Below, in pieces: positions 51,177 through 60,195 of a DNA stretch of 64,000 nucleotides. A program made the translations under genes and the position numbers. Numbering within the stretch: the first letter of the stretch is position 1; each line of letters starts with the position of its first letter. The DNA lies in contig CAMXWF010000007.1 in the NCBI GenBank assembly GCA_947252645.1, positions 1 through 64,000 of the forward strand. Reading direction: 5' to 3'. This DNA is from an uncultured Bacteroidia bacterium (lineage in GTDB: Bacteria; Bacteroidota; Bacteroidia; Bacteroidales; CAJPTX01). The notes under the pieces are model-generated. The model ran no database searches, was not told the DNA's origin, and was given only the letters and a program-made list of their open reading frames with translations.

Positions 51177-52535
51177 CTACTGACAAGAAAACTCTTTACC
51201 CATCAGCCGCTCCTGGAGCAACCGCTCGAGGTGATTACGGAACTCAAGACTGCGCGTACGCATGGCCAGCTCCTGCGCAAAAGCCAACAGGAGCATACGG
51301 TAGGCCTCCTGGCGGGGAATGCCGCGCGAGGTCAAATAGAAAAGCTGCTCCGCATCAAGGCGCCCCGTGGAAGCCCCGTGCGAGCACTTCACGTCGTCAG
51401 CATGGATAATCAACTGCGGCCGCGTACGCACCAAAGCCCCAGGCCCCAGCAAGATGTTGGCATTCTTCTGGTAGGCATCGCTCTTCTGCGCATCAGGGTG
51501 TACATTGATCACCCCGTAGAAATTGGATTGCCCATCCTGATCCACTATCGCCTTGTAAAGCTGATTGCTCGTACAGCTGGGCTGCTCATGGTGCACATCG
51601 GTATGCAGCTCCACCAGCTCCCCGGCATCTACCATAGACAGCCCGCAGATGCTCGCGCTGGCACCTGCACCCCGCAAATAGTCATGCACTACATTGCGCA
51701 CTATGCCGCCGTGAAGCGTAAAGCTCAGCATGGAAAACTCCGAATCGCGCTGCTGCTCCACATACACGCTATGGAGATGGCGGCAAGCCGCATGCTCCGT
51801 CTGGAGCAGAGAGAGCTCAAGCCGTGCCCCTGTCCCAAGGTAAATCTCGCTGACTATATGGCTGAAAAAAGCCGTCTCCGCCAAGGCATTGTTCGTATGC
51901 AGCAACCCCAGCTTTGCATGCTCGCCTAGGATGATGAGGTTACGGTAGTTGACCATCAAGGGCGAGGCCCCATCGAGTAAAAAAAGCAATTCCAGCGGCA
52001 TCTCTAGGCGCACGCCATCAGGCACGTAGAGAAACGTACCCGCATGGCTCAAGGCCGTTTGCAGAGCAACCAGCTCATCCGCATCGGCCTGCGACAGCTT
52101 ACCGTAGTGCCTCCCCACCAGCTCCGGGTACGCAACCTCAGCCTCGCGTAGACTGCCAAACACCACGCCGTCTCCACGCACCGTAAGGGCTGCGCCAGCC
52201 TGGAGGGCGTAGCAACCATTGTAGGCATAGAGCTTCTCCATGGGCAGCTCAGGCACCTGGTCCACAGGCAGATGGAGCGCATCAACGCCCTGCACCACCC
52301 CGCACGTGGCCAGCTGCCATGGCCTATCGAAGAGCGGCTTCTTGGCAGCCTTAAACAGGCGATAGACCTCCTGGTCCAGGTAGGGCGGGAGACCTTGGCG
52401 CAAAGAATCGGCAGCCGCTCCTGCCACCTGCTCCAAATAGTGCCCCGCACCTTGCCCAGGCTGGTATGTCCCCGATAGTTGCTGGTAGACCTCCTGGGGG
52501 GTCGACCAACCCGCCGTAGCACCCTGCTGAGCCAT
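51177..52535 (-). CDS. sufD: Fe-S cluster assembly protein SufD
   Basis: 452 residues. The conserved SufBD beta-helix with HLHSVYVEQQRDSEFS, SQNKAIVDQDG-type region (here LYKAIVDQDGQSNF), KCSHGASTGRLDAEQLFYL. It forms the SufBC2D scaffold with SufB and SufC. Its start abuts the sufC stop codon (no gap). Confidence 0.93.
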   Translation of the reverse strand: MAQQGATAGWSTPQEVYQQLSGTYQPGQGAGHYLEQVAGAAADSLRQGLPPYLDQEVYRLFKAAKKPLFDRPWQLATCGVVQGVDALHLPVDQVPELPMEKLYAYNGCYALQAGAALTVRGDGVVFGSLREAEVAYPELVGRHYGKLSQADADELVALQTALSHAGTFLYVPDGVRLEMPLELLFLLDGASPLMVNYRNLIILGEHAKLGLLHTNNALAETAFFSHIVSEIYLGTGARLELSLLQTEHAACRHLHSVYVEQQRDSEFSMLSFTLHGGIVRNVVHDYLRGAGASASICGLSMVDAGELVELHTDVHHEQPSCTSNQLYKAIVDQDGQSNFYGVINVHPDAQKSDAYQKNANILLGPGALVRTRPQLIIHADDVKCSHGASTGRLDAEQLFYLTSRGIPRQEAYRMLLLAFAQELAMRTRSLEFRNHLERLLQERLMGKEFSCQ

Positions 52536-53294
52536 CTAAGCCTCCTGCTCCGTCTTTATCCAATCATAGCCGCGCTCCTCCAGCTCCAGGGCCAGCTCCT
52601 TGGGCCCACTGAGCACTATGCGCCCACGGTAGAGCACATGCACCACATCGGGCACGATGTAATCCAGCAGGCGCTGGTAGTGCGTGATGAGCACTATGGC
52701 CCTATCGGCCCGCCGCAAACGATTGACACCGTTGGCCACTACGCGCAGGGCATCAATATCGAGGCCCGAATCCGTCTCATCGAGGATGGAAAGCTTGGGC
52801 TCCAGCATGGCCATCTGGAAAATCTCGTTGCGCTTCTTCTCGCCGCCAGAGAAGCCCTCGTTGACAGCGCGGCTCGCCAGCGAAGGGTCAAGCTCCACCA
52901 GCTGCGCCCGCTCACGCACCATCTGGAGGAACTCGGCGGCCTTGAGCGGGGGCTCTTGTCGGTAGGCCCGCTGGGCATTCACTGCAGCCTTCAGGAAATT
53001 CACCGTGCTCACCCCTGGAATCTCTACGGGGTACTGGAAGCCAAGGAAAAGCCCGCGGCAGGCCCGTTCCTCGGGCGGCATGCTCAGCAAGTCTGCCCCA
53101 TCGAAGCGCACAGAGCCCCGCGTGACCTCCACGTAGGCTCGACCACTCAACGCAGCGCCCAGCGTGCTCTTACCAGAGCCATTGGGCCCCATGATGGCGT
53201 GCACCTGCCCAGCCTCCACAGTTAAATCTACTCCCCGCAGGATCTCCCGGCCCTCAATGGTGCCATGGAGATCTCTTATTTCTAGTAATGCCAT
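52536..53294 (-). CDS. sufC: Fe-S cluster assembly ATPase SufC
   Basis: 252 residues. Walker A GPNGSGKST, signature FSGGEKKRNEI, Walker B LSILDETDSGLD, all typical of SufC. It drives conformational change of SufBD during cluster assembly. It lies 105 bp after sufB and directly against sufD. Confidence 0.96.
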   Translation of the reverse strand: MALLEIRDLHGTIEGREILRGVDLTVEAGQVHAIMGPNGSGKSTLGAALSGRAYVEVTRGSVRFDGADLLSMPPEERACRGLFLGFQYPVEIPGVSTVNFLKAAVNAQRAYRQEPPLKAAEFLQMVRERAQLVELDPSLASRAVNEGFSGGEKKRNEIFQMAMLEPKLSILDETDSGLDIDALRVVANGVNRLRRADRAIVLITHYQRLLDYIVPDVVHVLYRGRIVLSGPKELALELEERGYDWIKTEQEA

Positions 53295-53399
53295 AGCGTC
53301 ATATTCCCTCTAAACTCCTCCCCCTCCACACGAGGGTAAATAGCATCCTCTTGGCCAAGCGCACAGGCCTCCCCCCAAGGGGCACGCTTGCGCCCCCCA

Positions 53400-54860
53400 C
53401 TAGCCGACCGAGCCCTCCAGCGAGATGGCCAACAACTTCTGCGCCTCCACGGCAAATTCCATCGGAAGTCGCTTGAGCACCTCCCGCGCGTAGCCATTGA
53501 CTATCAGCCCTACCGCCTCCCCCGTGTCGATGCCACGTTGGTTGCAGTAAAATAGCTGATCCTCGCCCACCTTGGATGTCGTGGCCTCATGCTCCACCAC
53601 GCTGCTCGTATTCTCCACCTCCAACGAGGGAAAGGTGTGCGCGCCGCACTTATCACCTATGAGTAGCGAATCGCACTGCGAAAAATTGCGCGCATTCGTT
53701 GCCTGGGGGGCTACACGCACCAGCCCACGATAGCTGTTCTCGCTATGGCCTGCCGAAATGCCCTTCGAGACGATGAGGCTGCGCGTATTCTTTCCCAGGT
53801 GAATCATCTTAGTGCCCGTGTCGGCCTGCTGGTAGTTATTGGTCAAGGCCACAGAGTAGAACTCCCCCACGGAGTTGTCACCCCTGAGTACGCAGCTCGG
53901 ATATTTCCACGTTATGGCCGAGCCAGTCTCCACCTGCTGCCACGACACTTTGCTGTTATTGCCCCTACACATGGCTCGCTTGGTGACAAAATTGAAGATG
54001 CCACCGCGCCCCTGCTTGTCGCCCGGATACCAATTTTGAACCGTGGAATACTTAACCTCGGCATCGTTTTCCACCACGATCTCCACCACGGCCGCGTGGA
54101 GCTGATTCTCATCGCGCATGGGCGCCGTGCACCCCTCCAGATACGACACGTAGGCCCCCTCATCGGCCACCAGCAGAGTCCGCTCAAACTGCCCCGTGCC
54201 CCGCGCATTGATGCGGAAATAGGTGCTAAGCTCCATGGGGCAGCGCACCCCTTTGGGCACGTAGCAAAAGCTCCCATCGCTAAAAACAGCCCAATTGAGT
54301 GCCGCAAAAAAATTGTCGGTATAGGGCACCGCCGCACCAAGGTAGCGACGCACCAGCTCCTCATGCTCCCGAATGGCCTCCTGCATGGAGCAGAAAATGA
54401 TGCCCTTCTCGGCCAACGTCTTCTGGAAGGTGGTCTTCACCGAACTGCTGTCCATCACCGCATCCACGGCCATGCCCGACAAGGCCTTCTGCTCCTGCAG
54501 CGGAATCCCAAGTTTCTCAAATGTCTTGAGAATCTCCGGATCCACCTCGCCCTCCGAGCTCAGGCCAGCCTGCTTGGGCGCCGCGTAGTAGATGATGTCG
54601 TTGAAATCGATGGGAGGGATCTTCAGGTAGGCCCAGCGGGGCATCGTCATGCCCAACCAGCAACGGTAGGCCGCCAAACGCTTCTCCAGCAGCCAAGCCG
54701 GCTCCTCCTTGAGCCGCGAAATCTCCCGCACCACCCCCTCATTGAGCCCCTTGGGCAGCGTGTGCGTGTCCACCCGGGAAGTAAAACCATACTTGTACTC
54801 CTCGCGGATGACCTCATCTATAATCTGATGCTCGGAATTCGTCTCCTGATACTCAGCCAT
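53400..54860 (-). CDS. sufB: Fe-S cluster assembly protein SufB
   Basis: 486 residues. Conserved VPKGVRCPMELSTYFRIN, YLEGCTAPMRDE, VQNWYPGD and the C-terminal HEATTSKVGEDQLFYCNQRG. SufB is the main scaffold that receives sulfur and iron. First gene of the suf operon, with a TAACTTTG box 43 bases upstream of the ATG. Confidence 0.96.
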   Translation of the reverse strand: MAEYQETNSEHQIIDEVIREEYKYGFTSRVDTHTLPKGLNEGVVREISRLKEEPAWLLEKRLAAYRCWLGMTMPRWAYLKIPPIDFNDIIYYAAPKQAGLSSEGEVDPEILKTFEKLGIPLQEQKALSGMAVDAVMDSSSVKTTFQKTLAEKGIIFCSMQEAIREHEELVRRYLGAAVPYTDNFFAALNWAVFSDGSFCYVPKGVRCPMELSTYFRINARGTGQFERTLLVADEGAYVSYLEGCTAPMRDENQLHAAVVEIVVENDAEVKYSTVQNWYPGDKQGRGGIFNFVTKRAMCRGNNSKVSWQQVETGSAITWKYPSCVLRGDNSVGEFYSVALTNNYQQADTGTKMIHLGKNTRSLIVSKGISAGHSENSYRGLVRVAPQATNARNFSQCDSLLIGDKCGAHTFPSLEVENTSSVVEHEATTSKVGEDQLFYCNQRGIDTGEAVGLIVNGYAREVLKRLPMEFAVEAQKLLAISLEGSVG

Positions 54861-54903
54861 ACCCTCCCCCCACGATTGCTCTACTATCCCAAAGCGTAAG
54901 CCG

Positions 54904-54911
54904 CAAAGTTA
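54904..54911 (-). promoter_or_regulatory. -7 promoter element for the suf operon
   Basis: TAACTTTG on the minus strand, a full match to TAnnTTTG, with the ATG 43 bases downstream. No clear -33 TTTG is seen. No SufR or IscR site could be identified. Confidence 0.45.
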
Positions 54912-55009
54912 CGAAACTCTAGCGGCTCTCCCGACCGTCACGCAGGTCCAACTGCGTCAACAGTGCAACGAATGGCCCAAGCCAATTGTTCACCCCAACT
55001 TCAAGACGA

Positions 55010-55033
55010 GGGGGCCTCCACATGGAAGCCCCC
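55010..55033 (-). terminator. Hairpin after the 29-residue peptide gene
   Basis: A 10-bp stem with one mismatch (55010-55019 with 55024-55033, loop ACAT) eight bases past the small gene's stop codon. No T run follows, so this is a weak terminator call. Confidence 0.4.
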
Positions 55034-55040
55034 CACCCTG

Positions 55041-55130
55041 CTAGAGATAGGAAAGAAACCACATCACAAGTGCTATGACCACCGCGAAAGCCAAGAGCGA
55101 AAACCAGAGATTGGCCGTCTTCTTTTTCAT
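55041..55130 (-). CDS. 29-residue single-helix membrane peptide
   Basis: ATG 55130 to TAG 55041. The product begins MKKKTANLWFSL and ends VIALVMWFLSYL: a basic N-terminus, one hydrophobic helix and no soluble tail. The arrangement is that of a small inner-membrane protein oriented by its Lys residues. The purine run ACGGGATG lies 9-16 bases upstream. It stands alone between the 55584 gene and the suf promoter and has a hairpin after it. The function is unknown. It could be a spurious frame, but the composition and following hairpin argue for a gene. Confidence 0.55.
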   Translation of the reverse strand: MKKKTANLWFSLLAFAVVIALVMWFLSYL

Positions 55131-55236
55131 GATTGACATCCCGTTTGATGGTTACTCATCGCTGCAGCTAAAACCGCTACAGCTTTTCCCCTCGTAGCCC
55201 CTTGCAAGAGACTGCGAGTCGCATGGCCCGGGACTA

Positions 55237-55584
55237 TCAGAGCCGAAGACAACAGGTACACACCATGCGGCCTATCGCGCCGCCACCCTGGCTCCCAGTG
55301 CCATACAGACAGCTGGCTCGCAAAGCATGTAGCCGGAAGGCACCATTCCTATAGGACGATAGGTAAGTGGTGGGAACGGGTGGAAGCCCTGTGAAGCCCA
55401 CCTTCTCCAGCCGCAATTGCGCAACGATAGTGCAATAGGTGGGCCCAGCACTAAGCAACTCCTGCTGCGGTGCGCCATGGCCATCGGGCAAAACAGAAAC
55501 CTGCGCCCAGCGCACCGAAACCACCAGCAAAAGCTGGAGCGGCAAGAACAGCATCACCAGCGCAACCCGCTTCCACGCCTTCAT
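55237..55584 (-). CDS. Small secreted protein of unknown function
   Basis: 115 residues. The first 27 (MKAWKRVALVMLFLPLQLL and on, ending VSVRWAQ) form a good signal peptide. The remainder has eight Gly/Pro-rich short stretches and several Cys near the end (CLYG, VCTCC). I do not recognise it. A full TAACTTTG box ends four bases before the ATG, unusually close. The last about 20 residues look atypical, so a frameshift near the 3' end is possible. Confidence 0.45.
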   Translation of the reverse strand: MKAWKRVALVMLFLPLQLLLVVSVRWAQVSVLPDGHGAPQQELLSAGPTYCTIVAQLRLEKVGFTGLPPVPTTYLSSYRNGAFRLHALRASCLYGTGSQGGGAIGRMVCTCCLRL

Positions 55585-55588
55585 ACCG

Positions 55589-55596
55589 CAAAGTTA
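55589..55596 (-). promoter_or_regulatory. -7 promoter element for the small secreted protein gene
   Basis: TAACTTTG on the minus strand, with four bases before ATG 55584. It would give a leaderless transcript or, if transcription starts further in, exclude this ATG. Confidence 0.35.
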
Positions 55597-55822
55597 TCCA
55601 GAATTTCCGTTTAGCCCACCGCTATCACGTACCATGGCACAGCCGAGGACAGGAAGCTCCGCCCCTCGGCATCAAACCCCTCGCACGGGCCGCGCAGCCA
55701 TGTAGCCCACCCTCAGGTGAAGCGCAAGACTACAGCGTGCACACCGCAGTCAAGATATCTCTTCACCGTGTTGAATGGCGAATCCACAAAGAATGCCACA
55801 CGGGGGACTTAAAAAAAGTGGT

Positions 55823-55918
55823 CCCATACCCACTCCGCACCATCGCCATACCATCGCCGTACCATCGCCGCTTATTTTCGCTTTTTTAGCGGAGAAAGAG
55901 CGGAGAAAGAGCGGAGAG
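55823..55918 (+). repeat. Dispersed repeat, copy C (long form)
   Basis: Runs CCCATACCCACTCCGC, ACCATCGCCA, then TACCATCGCCG twice, CTTATTTTCGC, TTTTTTAGCGG, then AGAAAGAGCGG twice and AGAG. Both the CCATCGCC units and the AGAGCGG units recur every 11 bp. It is 46 bases upstream of the promoter of the BspA-like gene. Confidence 0.7.
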
Positions 55919-55963
55919 AACTTCGTAGGGCGGAAGGTGCAGCCTCGCAGGGGCTGAGCCACC

Positions 55964-55994
55964 TTTGCAAATCTCCTAGATTTCAATATCTTTG
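55964..55994 (+). promoter_or_regulatory. Promoter of the BspA-like T9SS cargo gene
   Basis: TTTG (55964-55967), 19 bases, TATCTTTG (55987-55994). Both elements match, giving a leader of about 55 bases to ATG 56057. Confidence 0.7.
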
Positions 55995-56056
55995 TAAAGA
56001 TGTAGTGCGGGCATCTCCTAGGATTCTCTGGGAGCCCCTGCAAGCTTGGGCGGATC

Positions 56057-59000
56057 ATGAGGCGCCAGCTACTGCTCTACTGCCTACTACTCTGCCCCCT
56101 GTGGGTAGCGGGGCAGTCTGTGGGCGATGTCTTTGAGGAGGATCACGTGGAGTACCGCGTGATATCCATCGCCCCGCCCAAGGCTGAGGTGAAAAAAACT
56201 ACCATCAATGCCCCCGTTACGCTCCGCGCCAGTGCGATGCACGAGGGGGTCGCCTACAGCGTGATCTACCCTGACGAGGCTCTTGAAGCCCCATACGACC
56301 TCTACCTTGTGCTAGACGAGCCCCTTGAGGGCCTCACGCTGGAGCGGCTAATGAAATCTGGGGACAAGCTGTACTGGCTACAAACCAACTTCCCGCTCAT
56401 TCCCACCGCCGATGCACTTAAAACGCTCAACGCCAACACCCCAAAGCTCTTCAAGCTTACAATGGCGCAATTGCCCGAAGGCGTGATTGAGCGCGATGGA
56501 TCATTCTACTCTGCCGATGGGCTGGAGCTACTCCGCTACCAGAACTCTGACCGTATTGCCATTCTCCCCTACCACCTAAAACGCATAGCTGCCTACGCTT
56601 TCCCCACACGCACTGACTCACATATCATCGCCCTGCCGCGCGGACTAGAAGAAATCATCCTACCCCAGCGAGACGCATTCGAGGGCACATACAACACGAT
56701 GAGCCTATTCCACACCAAAACGGTTCTCGGCTACACGGGCATGTCCACTGGAAAGGCGCAGCTACACGCCCGCTTCGACGCGGCGTACCCGGGCGCGGCT
56801 ACAGCTAAGATCCCCCTGGGAATTACCCAAACAAGCACATCGCGCCAGAAGGTAGAAGATCTCATAGACACCCGCTTCTTCTCTGTCACCACCAGCGCAT
56901 CAATCTTAGGCAGCAAGGTAACGCTCACCTTAGCATCGCAAGGCGAGGGCACGCTCTATGCTGAAGAATATCTCGACGGTGAGCGACACTCCTATAGGGA
57001 TAGAGTGGTGGGGCCTGGGAGTAGCACTGTATTCTACCCTAACATACAGGGGGGCTCCGCCTTCAACATTAAAGAGTCCGCAACATCAAAAACCCGGTGC
57101 GCAGGCTTTGTCTACTACAAAGACACAGTGCGCACGAATGCACTAGAACTGGCTATATGGGAAAAACAAGACAAGGCCACGGTGGTATGGTGCAACAAAG
57201 GGGAATACCTGGAAGAGTTTGACTACCGCCTCTCGCCCGATGGCACTACGCTGACCCGCTTTTGGCACCACACAGACACGAGTCTTACGCTCCCCGCCAT
57301 AGGTGCGGCCTCGCGACTAGGACAAGCGTTCCTACGATGCCCAAAAGAAATAGAGGAGCTCACCATCCCGTCGTGCTACAAGGAGCTTGCACCACACGCC
57401 CTGGCTGCATGCCCATCCATAAAACGCTTGGCTCTAGAAAAGGGCGATGTGGGCCTAGCCCCTGGAGCCCTGAGCGACTGCAGGGCCCTAGAGGTAGTCT
57501 ACATAGCAGACGAGCAACCACCAAGCCCCCAATCATTCAAAGATGCTTTTTCCCCTGAAGGACCCCCCAAGGGCTTGAGCATCTGGGTGCCAGCAGAAAA
57601 GGCCACGCAGCGGTGGAAAGATTTAAAGTCTAGCTTCAGCTGCCCTGTCTTCTTCGTACCAAAGCAGATCACCATCACCAACAGCAAAGAAACCAACGTG
57701 TCCATGTCCGTGCGCTGGCATCCACAGGACGACACCACCCACCAAGTAGCGCGCGGCGAGAAAGTCACCCTGCCGCGCTTCGCACGATACACCGTGGACT
57801 TCCACAACAGCCCCAGATACGACTTCATGGAGCAATGCGACAGCGCAGATAGCCCGCGGGAGTTCAAGTACTACCAGGAGCACATCGCCTACCAAGACCT
57901 TACGCTTACCCCCCACGCCCAGCTGGCCACCTATGCCATTGTCTACAGCGAGCCGACAGGTGGGCAGATCGTTGTAACCGATGCCACTGGAACAGTCCGC
58001 GGGCGCGGAGAACGCCTACCACGGGGTACCCAGGTAACCTGCAAGGCCAGTTTAACCCCGGGGAACGGGCTTGAACACTTTCTAGTCAACGGGGTCGACT
58101 GCCCCCTGCTCGACACAACCTTGACATTGCACCGAGAGCTGAATTTGAGTCTCACTACAAAGCCAAAAGTCATCACGCCCATTCGGTGGACTGTGCGAAA
58201 CCTCCAGCCCGACCCCTATGCCCCCAAGAAGTCACCCATTCTCATAGCTGGCCATGAGGGTTCGTACGAATTCACGGTGGCCGATGGGGAGATGATCCAC
58301 ATTGAAGCACAAACCCAGCCAGACATGCGCCTTGCGTACATCTTGCTGAACTATGAAGACGGGCGCACAGTGCAATACGCCTCTAACGGGGTCGATGTGG
58401 ATATCACGGGCCACGTATCCATAAGCAAGGTCGAGCTCCCCCGCTATACGCACTTCAAGTTCAACCAGGCAGCCAAGCAGCGGATCGTTATCATCGACAG
58501 AGATCTCGAGGTGCAATACGAGGATGGCGACAGCTGCCGCTACAACACCAAGCTCGAGGTCTACCACATTGACGCAAAGTACGAGGATCTAAAATCGATA
58601 AGTCTCGTTGGGCTCGAGCGCTACGGCCAAAAATACCTGGCGGCTAGAGGCGACACAGCCTACATTAGCCTTGAGGTGGAGCCCATGCTAACCACCCTCA
58701 CCATTCCTCCCACTGAGGGGTGTAACGTGACCCTTGACCCCCTGCCTACCCTCGTAGATCCCGAAAAAGGCATCTACACTATGCCACTAGACACCAGCCT
58801 GACGATTGCGGTCACCCCGTGGGCCGGCTGGGACTACGAACACTGTAGCGTACCTGGCACTACGGGCAAAATCAAGCCTGCTAAATTCACCCTCTATGTA
58901 CAGGGCCCCACCCAGGTCAACATCGCTGTCAAGCCGCGTACCTATACGGCCGAAGTGGAGAAAAACAACCTCCCGGGCACTCTGTCAGTAACGCACAATG

Positions 59001-60172
59001 ACGACCAAACCATCTCAAAGCGCACAAAGCTCAAACACGGCGAAGTCATTACGGTGCGAGCCAAGCCAGAAGAAAATGCCCGTGCGCTCGGCATCGTGGT
59101 GAATGGGAAATTCCACCCTACTAAGCACCTTGAGGTCACAGTGGATACAGACTTACAGCTCGCCGGCGTTTTCGCCCAAGGGCCAGCTCTATGCCCCTAC
59201 GAATTCTGCCTCTCCCCGCAACAGGACACCCTCCTGCGCGCATGGACTAAGGCATCCGTCATCAACTTCGCCGCCGAGCCGCTCTCCAAGGTCAAGGTGA
59301 TAGCACCCTACGCATTGGCCAACAACCCCTACATCGAGCGGGTCGCCCTCAATGGGCAAGTCCATGAGCTAGCCGACATGGCATTCCAACATTCCGACAA
59401 CCTCTGGGATGTAACGCTCGGCCCGCAACTCCAATGCGTCAACGTCCAGGCCTTTGCCGATCTGAAGTTCCTGCGCTACGTCGACCTGACTGGCACGGCA
59501 GACCATATTCCTCAGTTCGTCCATGGAAACTTACTGAGCACCACCGATACCTATGGCCCCCTACGCATACGGGTGCCAGAAAATGAGCTCGGCGCCTTCC
59601 TTGCGAGCCCCAGCCTAGTAGGCTACGAGGTACTCCCCCACCGCGTCAACATTACCGTCTGCGACGTGCCACAGAAGGGCGCATTTGTCCTCACTTGCTA
59701 CGGTGACAGCGTCCGCACCGAGCAGCAACTCGAACCTGCGCAGACTCTAACCCTGCGCACGGATGGCGGGGCCTGGTTTGCGCTCCACAACCAGGCGCAA
59801 GCCAAGAAACAGATCGACTCCGTAGTAGTAAACGGTCAGGTGCAATACCTTCCGCTCGAACTAGAGGCTTGCGAAGACTTAACCATCTCCTTCCGCCACG
59901 CAGCACCCTCTGCTGACAAAGAAACAGCCGTGGAGAGCCTCCTACCAAACGTAAAAGTGCGCCTTGCGCCCGAAGGCCTCCTAGTACGCAACCATGCGCA
60001 CAGCACGCTGCTGTACTCCATCTACTCTCTTCTGGGCCATGAGCTGCAATCGGGAAGCTTAAGCGCAGGCGAGACAACAATAAACCTACAGCAACTCCCG
60101 CCAGGCCTCTACTACCTACGCCTAGCAGACCACGCTACAGGGCGCGCTGCCACCTACCCCGTGGTTCGATAG
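56057..60172 (+). CDS. Large BspA-like T9SS type A cargo protein
   Basis: 1371 residues. Signal peptide at 1-19 (LLLYCLLLCPLWVAGQ). The middle has two BspA-like leucine-rich (LRR_5) stretches: about 405-480 (AFLRCPKEIEELTIPSC, HALAACPSIKRLAL, ALSDCRALEVVYI) and about 1085-1160 (IAPYALANNPYIERVAL, AFADLKFLRYVDL). Between them lie InlB-B-repeat-like modules (for example AEVEKNNLPGTLSVTHND with VVNGKFH). The C-terminal about 75 residues form a T9SS type A sorting domain (LLYSIYSLLGHELQSGSL, LPPGLYYLRL). It is probably displayed on the surface as an adhesin. The nearby dispersed repeat is upstream of the promoter. Confidence 0.85.
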   Translation: MRRQLLLYCLLLCPLWVAGQSVGDVFEEDHVEYRVISIAPPKAEVKKTTINAPVTLRASAMHEGVAYSVIYPDEALEAPYDLYLVLDEPLEGLTLERLMKSGDKLYWLQTNFPLIPTADALKTLNANTPKLFKLTMAQLPEGVIERDGSFYSADGLELLRYQNSDRIAILPYHLKRIAAYAFPTRTDSHIIALPRGLEEIILPQRDAFEGTYNTMSLFHTKTVLGYTGMSTGKAQLHARFDAAYPGAATAKIPLGITQTSTSRQKVEDLIDTRFFSVTTSASILGSKVTLTLASQGEGTLYAEEYLDGERHSYRDRVVGPGSSTVFYPNIQGGSAFNIKESATSKTRCAGFVYYKDTVRTNALELAIWEKQDKATVVWCNKGEYLEEFDYRLSPDGTTLTRFWHHTDTSLTLPAIGAASRLGQAFLRCPKEIEELTIPSCYKELAPHALAACPSIKRLALEKGDVGLAPGALSDCRALEVVYIADEQPPSPQSFKDAFSPEGPPKGLSIWVPAEKATQRWKDLKSSFSCPVFFVPKQITITNSKETNVSMSVRWHPQDDTTHQVARGEKVTLPRFARYTVDFHNSPRYDFMEQCDSADSPREFKYYQEHIAYQDLTLTPHAQLATYAIVYSEPTGGQIVVTDATGTVRGRGERLPRGTQVTCKASLTPGNGLEHFLVNGVDCPLLDTTLTLHRELNLSLTTKPKVITPIRWTVRNLQPDPYAPKKSPILIAGHEGSYEFTVADGEMIHIEAQTQPDMRLAYILLNYEDGRTVQYASNGVDVDITGHVSISKVELPRYTHFKFNQAAKQRIVIIDRDLEVQYEDGDSCRYNTKLEVYHIDAKYEDLKSISLVGLERYGQKYLAARGDTAYISLEVEPMLTTLTIPPTEGCNVTLDPLPTLVDPEKGIYTMPLDTSLTIAVTPWAGWDYEHCSVPGTTGKIKPAKFTLYVQGPTQVNIAVKPRTYTAEVEKNNLPGTLSVTHNDDQTISKRTKLKHGEVITVRAKPEENARALGIVVNGKFHPTKHLEVTVDTDLQLAGVFAQGPALCPYEFCLSPQQDTLLRAWTKASVINFAAEPLSKVKVIAPYALANNPYIERVALNGQVHELADMAFQHSDNLWDVTLGPQLQCVNVQAFADLKFLRYVDLTGTADHIPQFVHGNLLSTTDTYGPLRIRVPENELGAFLASPSLVGYEVLPHRVNITVCDVPQKGAFVLTCYGDSVRTEQQLEPAQTLTLRTDGGAWFALHNQAQAKKQIDSVVVNGQVQYLPLELEACEDLTISFRHAAPSADKETAVESLLPNVKVRLAPEGLLVRNHAHSTLLYSIYSLLGHELQSGSLSAGETTINLQQLPPGLYYLRLADHATGRAATYPVVR

Positions 60173-60195
60173 GACAAGAAAAACGCTACAGGAAA

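Noticed and set aside
55823..55918. A CRISPR-like array from the short spaced repeats
   Set aside because: The 11-bp units are contiguous without spacers of fixed length, and no cas gene is present.
55750..56058. A leftward open frame of 102 residues upstream of the BspA-like gene
   Set aside because: Most of it is the translation of repeat copy C; frames like this arise wherever the repeat lies.
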